Source of the DNA: Silurus meridionalis
Taxonomy: Eukaryota > Chordata > Actinopteri > Siluriformes > Siluridae
DNA length: 64,000 nucleotides
Assembly: GCF_014805685.1 (NCBI RefSeq)
Contig: NC_060901.1
Coordinates: 26,375,905 to 26,439,904 of the forward strand
Direction: 5' to 3'
Shown here: one piece after another, positions 58,142-64,000 of the stretch
Layout of the letters: each line of letters begins with the position of its first letter
Position numbering within the stretch: the first letter of the stretch is position 1
Notes under the pieces: model-generated
The model's input: only the letters and a program-made list of their open reading frames with translations
The model's database searches: none
What the model was told of the DNA's origin: nothing
Program-made: the position numbers and the translations under genes

Positions 58142-58306
58142 TATTTTGGCTGAATTTCATAACGGAGTAAAAGTTCATGTTGTACGCAATGAGATAAAAG
58201 TGTTTCTGTGCATCCAAAACGTCCCTCAGGTGGATCTTCACACGTGAGAAGGGCGTTTGAGGTTTCATCAGTATCGCTGTATTTGACCTCGGTATGGAAG
58301 GATGAT

Positions 58307-60064
58307 CTACTCAGAGGTGCTCTGGACCTGCAGGTCCCAGTCTTGCTCCATTTTCAGGAGCAAGTCGTTATCTAAAGACTCCTCTGAAGCCTGCTTGACC
58401 ACCACGCTGGTGAGGACAGGACGGCTCGGGGGCAGCACCACGTCTCCATTCCTCTTTGTTGTCTCCGTGGTCTCCGAGCCGACCCTGCTGAGCAGCGGGA
58501 AGTCCAACTGGAGCTTCCCAGTGTCTGGAACCCAGGTACAAAATGTCTGCATCTCTCCGTTTTTTTCTTCTTCCTCATCTTCATATATCTGTTCTGGTTT
58601 TGGCGCTCCAGTCTGTACCATGTACGAGTTATTTCCTCTCGGTGCCGCTTGCGGGTTGTAGGGGGAGCAGGGGACCTGGATCGGGTCGCCCGGACGCACT
58701 AAACCGTAATCTTCCTTCAGAGATTCATGGCTGCTCTGTAGACCTGCTGATGGTGCCTCGGATGTCTGCTGGACGTTCTGCGATGCGTACGCCGCACCTG
58801 GAGGTCCTTCCACGGGAACAAGCAGCAAGCGCTCCAGAACGTCTGCTTCAGAATGGAACAAGCCGGGGAAGATGAATTTGGATTCCCCTGTGCTCAGGTT
58901 GGTGCTGTTGATGATGATCACATTTATGCTGGGCTGGTGCTTTTCTGGCTGAAACATCTGCAGTTTCCTTTCCGCGTTAATGTCCTGCTGAATGTACAGT
59001 AAGAGGAAGAAAAAACGTTTTTACATTAAGGCATTCTTGGGTTTTAACACACTCATTGGCATGAGGACACTGTGAAAGGAACGTGATTACAAAAGTAATT
59101 GCTAATAATTGCAGATTAAATGCATTCCCTGAATTCCACCCAAAGGCGTTGGAGCTTTCGTCGACCTAGCATGCTGCTCGACTAGCTGATCAAGCTGATC
59201 TTATCCAGAGCGAAAGCCGAAATATGCAGGAGAGCAACATTTCAGAACCAAGGACACACCCTTTTCATGTTAAAGCTCATCATTATGAAACTCCTCTGAT
59301 GAGACTATGCTAATGTACATACACAAGTTTATGGTACCTGAGTACACTAGCTTTGTTCATACGCTACTAAAGGTACAGTATCCTAGTATCCTAGCAATAT
59401 TGTAGTTTAAGAACTGTAGCTGAGTACACTAGTATTATCGATACGCGAGTTTAAGTACGGTACCTAAGTACACTAGCGTTGTTCAGACGCTAGTTTAAGT
59501 ACTCAATACATTCGGTGTCACCTACATGTATCCAATTTAATTCGGTTTTATTTGTATATCGGGTTCAACAATGATAAAGAGGTTATAAAGCCAGAATGCA
59601 TAAGTTGGTACTTATAATTTGTCATGAAGTCTCAGGGAGTTTTTCTTTGCCACTGTCACCACTGGCTCGCTTAGGGATAAACATATAGGGACTAATGTAT
59701 GATGCTAAAATGTATATTTAGGGTCTATTGATTTTTTTACTGGGACAGTGTGAATTGTTAAAAGCACTATGAATTGAATGAAATTAAATTGAATGGAATG
59801 GAAAAGAATGGAACTGAATTGAATTGAATTGAATGAAATGGAATTTAATTAAATGGTATGAAATGGAATGGAATTGAACTGAACCTGTACTGGTGTGTTA
59901 GTGGTATAGGTCGGGGACTCACCACGCTCTTGGGTAGCCCTGGTTTGTGACCGAAGATGTAATAATATGCAAAACTGCAAACTGAAGCTAAAACAAAAAG
60001 GCATACAGCGGTGGGGATGACGCCCCCTAGCATCAACAGCTGCATCTGAGATTTAACCGGGTCT

Positions 60065-60128
<64 letters not shown>

Positions 60129-60407
60129 GAATACAGATCAGTTAGAAGGAAATTGTGCATGTGATAATAAGGCTCAGAAATTCAGGTCTAGGTGCAGGTG
60201 CAGGAGGAATGTAATGCTAATGCTAATTCCCACAGCGACGGAAGTTTATTTGAAATATTCACACGCGCCTATCCTGTCACTCTGTGGTCATGTAATGACA
60301 CAGAGATTTATAATCCAGAGCAGATACTTCCACCCTTCCTCTAATTTAACCTGTTTCTCTGACTTTGCCTTAACCACACCTTCAGACTTGCAAGTAAAAT
60401 TCAATCT

Positions 60408-60445
<38 letters not shown>

Positions 60446-63400
60446 TGAGGTGGAGACACTTAACCATAAAGTAATTGACTCATCAGATCAGTCGTTACCT
60501 GAGTGTGGTCCGATGTTCCTACAATTCCCCACTCAGCACTAAAATTACAGCTTTGATTACTAGGAAAGTGTTTAGTACTAGCGGTTAGCTAGTCTGATCC
60601 GAGTATGGATCCGATATACAGCCGATTTTTCATATACAATTTAGCTTAAAAAATTAAGACCACGCCCCAAAAGGAAACCCCATTCATTGTGACTACAATG
60701 TGGACGTGTTGTATTTCCCATGCAGTCACGGATAAAGTTCATATGAATGTCGATGGTTTTACCGTCGGCCGTGGAGACGCAGGTCCATTTGGAAGGCACG
60801 CTGCTCAGAATGAGGGACTGCGAGAACACCTCGGCTTTCACGCAGTACTCCGAGTTGTACTCCAGGGGGCCGTGCTGCAGGAGCTTTTTGTTCATCAGAA
60901 AGAACAGCTGGCATACCAAACAGAAATCAGTCAAGATATCAATACAGTGAACTTTTTATCCATTTTTAGTCATATATATTGGTGTCTACGGAACACTCTA
61001 AACCTCCCCGCCCTTGATGTTAGACAAAGCAGTTGCTATAGTAAAGTAGCAGAATAAGAGACTTCTGACCGATCAGAGCGCATAAAAAGATTTTGAGTGC
61101 CTACTGCAATCTGAGAGGGAGAAGTTTCCACATTTCCTCTCATTTACGATGACTGGGAGGCAGAACACGTTTGGAGAAGAGCACTAACAAGCCTGAACTC
61201 CTAAGCTAATGCTAATAAGTAACGTCATCTAATGTCTCACAAGCCAAAGTCCTCATTTGAGCATCTTTTCAACTTATACAGAATTCATGTTGGACACATA
61301 TGGTTCATGTTTCTATGCCACATACAGTATATAGTTTAGTTTGTGTGTTTCTGGATTCCAGCATGTGACCACACATGGGGTGTCACCTTGAAGCTCTAGA
61401 GTCTCATTCTGGTGGTTTTAACACTTCGACACTCTTGCGAACGAGACCTGACACCACTTTTATTGTTGCTGAGCTCCGGTTGTTTTTCCCTCGAACCCCG
61501 GGGGCAGGAGAAGCTGATCCGCAACCTGAGACATGTTCTGAGATCAGGCGTCTTTTTAAACACTTTCTAGCCTCGTCTCAGGTCTGAATATCTGTAAGCG
61601 TACTGTTTTTGTAAGTAGCGATGGACGCTCAAAAATACTGCTTTTTTTTAACCTGGTTTCAATACTGAAGGACGTAAAAATGCCCCGGTTTCAAATGTTT
61701 TTAGACTACTGGACCATGGAAACCGTTATCTTAATGGAAATGGCTTTGTTATGGAGGTTTAGGTCTCCTAGTTCAAGTGAAGGGAAAATTTTATGCTACC
61801 GCTTTCAAAAAAATCTGTGGTAACAGTTTGGAAAGAAATGTATCCCAATATTTTTGTCCCATCAGTCGATATATTATATATTTATATTTATATTATTTTT
61901 TTTTTTAAATAACCTTTCTTTTCTAATCCTATTCTAATTTTTATCCTATTCTCTTTTATATGATTCGTTCCGAGTGTCTTTTGATCAGACCAAACCCTGT
62001 ACTAAGATCAGACCCTGTATCACGATCAGATTTCATACCAAGTTTAGACCCCATACCGTGTGTTTGCTCCTGTTGATGTACACACTGATGTTGTACATCA
62101 TGTGAGGGAAGATGTTGAACATGGACTGGCGTTTCTTCCCTGGTTTCCTCCATCGGAACGGGCCGTTCAGCTTCACCTGTAGCTTGTTCTCCACCATGCT
62201 TACGTTCACCACCGGAGGCCCCAATATGGCTGACAAATGTAAAAACAAACATAAGTAGCCTGAAATGTACTACAAAAAACACTCCTATTATATATTAGGG
62301 TTTCTATAGTAACAGCAAATTCACTAATATGCTATTTTTTGCTAATGTTAAATCAAATATATAAATGGAAGGAGTCTCCATTTTCAGGACACGCTTTGGG
62401 CATTCTCATTACTGATACCTTATCCTTGAAATGTAACTCTAAATGGATAACAAGTATCCTTTGTTTTGCACAGTGGTAAGGTTTTCATGCGGCATCGGTA
62501 TTACTTCCTCAGGCCTCGAGACAAACATGACCGAGTTCCTCTGTAACTAGGACAAGGTCAGGTTCACTGATATCGCGTTGAGTGCTGCGTTATTGAGGAT
62601 CAAAGTGCGGCTCCTTGGATTTTCTGTTGTAAGTATTCATCAATGAGGAACTGTATGGCGCAAGTCGGTGTTGTGACATTTCATATTCCGCAGATAGATC
62701 GATGTTTAACTTCCTGGTGTTGATTCATCATTGAAATTTCATTTATACCATTTGACACGTTTCTGAACACCTTTACATAAGACTCAGGTTCTTTTTGAAC
62801 ATTCCTGTTCCGCATTGAGTCCTCGAGTGCTGTTCTAAAAGCGTCAGTCTTTCTGGAAAGATGTTCCACTATATTTTGGGGAGATTGAGGAGGCATTTGG
62901 TGGCCTTTTAATTCGTCCCAAAAGGGTGAGAGCTCTAAAGCAGGAGATCTTCCATCCCATAAAAAGCAGCCTCATAGTTCGGGTCTCCTGGTCCAAGCGC
63001 ATCCCATGCATCCAAAGACTTTGTGGGAACATTTTTGGGGAAAGGAAACATACAGTTGATAATGCACACCATTCACCTTGACTGTTGATTTCTGTAAAGC
63101 TGCTTTGAGACAATGTCTGTTGTGAAAAGCGCTATATAAATAAACTTGACTTGACTTGACAGTTGGAGAAGGCAGGTATCCTAAAACGTTTGCTCCACGG
63201 TACATATCTATACAATATATGCACGACTTGGAATAGTGCATCATGCTGGAACAGGTTTGCAATACTTTTGGTCCACTGTGTGTATGAGGCTTAATCAGTG
63301 AAATCCCCCCTGAAAACTTCGCCCCATTTTTCCACTCACTGTTGGTGAGTTGGAGTCGTCGCTTGGTCTCGGTCCACTCGGAGCAGCCGTTCAGCCTGTT

Positions 63401-63545
63401 AGCTCTCACTCGGACATAGTATTCCTCCTCCGTGTCGCTGGTCTGCTCCGTCACGTCACACTCCGTCTGATTGATGTTAGTGCACTGCTCCACCCGCCTC
63501 CACGCCACCTCCACGGCCCCGCCCATATGCGAAGCATCTCCGTAT
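58307..63545 (-). CDS. il20ra: Interleukin-20 receptor subunit alpha (3' five exons, partial)
   Basis: Class II cytokine receptor for IL-20-family cytokines, pairing with IL20RB and signalling through JAK1/STAT3 at the plasma membrane. Exons in frame: 63545-63340 (end of D1: NQTECDVTEQTSDTEEEYYV, NGCSEW), 62229-62057 (start of D2: GPPVVNVSM, MMYNISVYINRS), 60907-60763 (end of D2: YNSEYCVKAEV, KWTCVS), 60062-59923 (transmembrane LLMLGGVIPTAVCLFVLASV, then box 1-like LPKSV) and 58984-58307 (cytoplasmic tail). The tail carries three YxxQ STAT3-type motifs (YASQ, YNPQ, YMVQ) and ends MEQDWDLQVQ, like the MEEWGLYVQ end of human IL20RA; TWVPDTGKL matches DWDPQTGRL. The signal peptide and first D1 exon lie beyond the right edge. 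IFNGR1 was considered because of LPKS but the tail fits IL20RA. Confidence 0.88.
59620..59870 (+). repeat. Dispersed fish repeat in the last il20ra intron
   Basis: gtctcagggagtttttcttt and cttagggataaacata, then a GAATTGAATT/GAATGGAAT-rich tail: the 25540-25790 family with an expanded terminal repeat. Confidence 0.65.
60065..60128 (-). repeat. (TTTC)n tract forming the acceptor of the il20ra TM exon
   Basis: GAAA on the plus strand, so on the gene strand about 16 TTTC units lead straight into ttcttcag and the transmembrane exon. The microsatellite is the polypyrimidine tract. Confidence 0.9.
60410..60444 (+). repeat. (GT)n microsatellite in il20ra
   Basis: Perfect GT run in the intron between the D2 and transmembrane exons. 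Confidence 0.9.
63070..63165 (+). repeat. Dispersed fish repeat 3' tail
   Basis: aaagctgctttgagacaatg then gcgctatataaataaacttg and a (acttg)n tail, the same family as 25540-25790. Confidence 0.7.
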
Positions 63546-64000
63546 CTATCACATGAAAATTAAAATACATATAACCTCCCAATATGAAATCTATACTTTG
63601 GGGTTTCCATAGTAACATTAGTAACATAAGTATAATTTACGTACGGAAACGGGGGGAGAAATAGATACGTACTCTGTCAGTAATTGCAATACAGTCTCCT
63701 TTAGGCCATGCCTCTTACCTGCTACAGCGTGAGACCCTGCTATGTGCTGAACTAGAATTATTTTTATATCTTTATGGAATCGTTTTTTTAATGCCGGTAA
63801 TCAGATCTTGGAACGAGCGTTGAAGAGTGGAACTGGATTCGAAAAATAAATACCCTGGAAAGCGATCTAGGGTTACGAATCGCTCAATAATCAAGGACTC
63901 AATAATGACCTGACTAAAAAAAAAAAAATTATTTTGATAAATATCTCCATCCACAGAACCTTGTACACACCTTTTATTTGTACGAGGTCCAGACATTTCT

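Noticed and set aside
57456..58268. Several open frames rich in Cys/Tyr/Val and a REREREK-type frame
   Set aside because: They lie entirely inside minisatellite, (TA)n and (CT)n sequence.
58307..63545. Interferon-gamma receptor 1 as identity of the cytokine receptor
   Set aside because: The LPKS motif suggested it, but the tail has YxxQ motifs and an end matching IL20RA, and D1/D2 stretches align with IL20RA.
63961..64000. Possible earlier il20ra exon ending in aaaag/gtgtgt at the right edge
   Set aside because: The phase would fit, but the ~30 visible bases do not encode the expected Y-x-V-Q-Y type sequence and the exon start is outside the window.

Overview
This window is eukaryotic nuclear DNA from a ray-finned fish. 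Genes are split by GT-AG introns, CA/GT microsatellites are everywhere, and many fish-type repeats are present (Tc1/mariner, RTE- and L2-like LINEs, Gypsy LTR fragments). The dominant gene family is finTRIM (ftr), which is teleost-expanded. An otophysan such as a catfish would fit, but the sequence alone does not prove it.

Layout. (1) 1-1.8 kb: no gene recognised; a Tc1-like fragment ends next to a truncated finTRIM. (2) 1.8-41 kb: a head-to-tail plus-strand array of finTRIM loci, here called A-H. The ancestral gene has six coding exons: RING plus two B-boxes (about 594 bp); coiled coil 1 (96 bp); coiled coil 2 (234 bp); coiled coil end/linker (about 170-187 bp); micro-linker (48 or 60 bp); PRY-SPRY (about 524-539 bp). 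C (10671-16122), D (17942-22574), F (27313-30520) and G (33358-36028) look complete. A has lost its RING/B-box exon, B has a broken RING, E is a RING-only fragment and H has a 101-bp hole in the SPRY. (3) 41-45.9 kb: spacer with gene relics, an orphan SPRY fragment on the minus strand, and a nonautonomous mariner-type element with perfect inverted termini. (4) 45.9-48.3 kb, minus strand: finTRIM I, an open gene without B-boxes. (5) 49.35-56.0 kb, minus strand: cfap206, complete in 12 coding exons (603 aa), a ciliary axoneme protein. (6) 56.2-58.2 kb: AT/GT-rich minisatellite and microsatellite spacer. (7) 58.3-63.55 kb, minus strand: the 3' five coding exons of il20ra (class II cytokine receptor, IL-20R alpha); the 5' exons lie beyond the window.

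Functionally the window is an innate-immunity gene nursery. The finTRIMs are predicted RING E3 ligases with a SPRY recognition domain whose loops vary while the rest is almost frozen. They sit beside two single-copy genes. The most interesting signals are: paralogs that have each lost a different module; UG-repeat tracts fixed at the 3' splice site of the in-frame coiled-coil exon; a conserved open frame running into intron 4 that would give SPRY-less products; AATAAA signals overlapping the stop codon; and mosaic promoter/3'-half combinations. All gene models here are manual splice predictions without transcript support.
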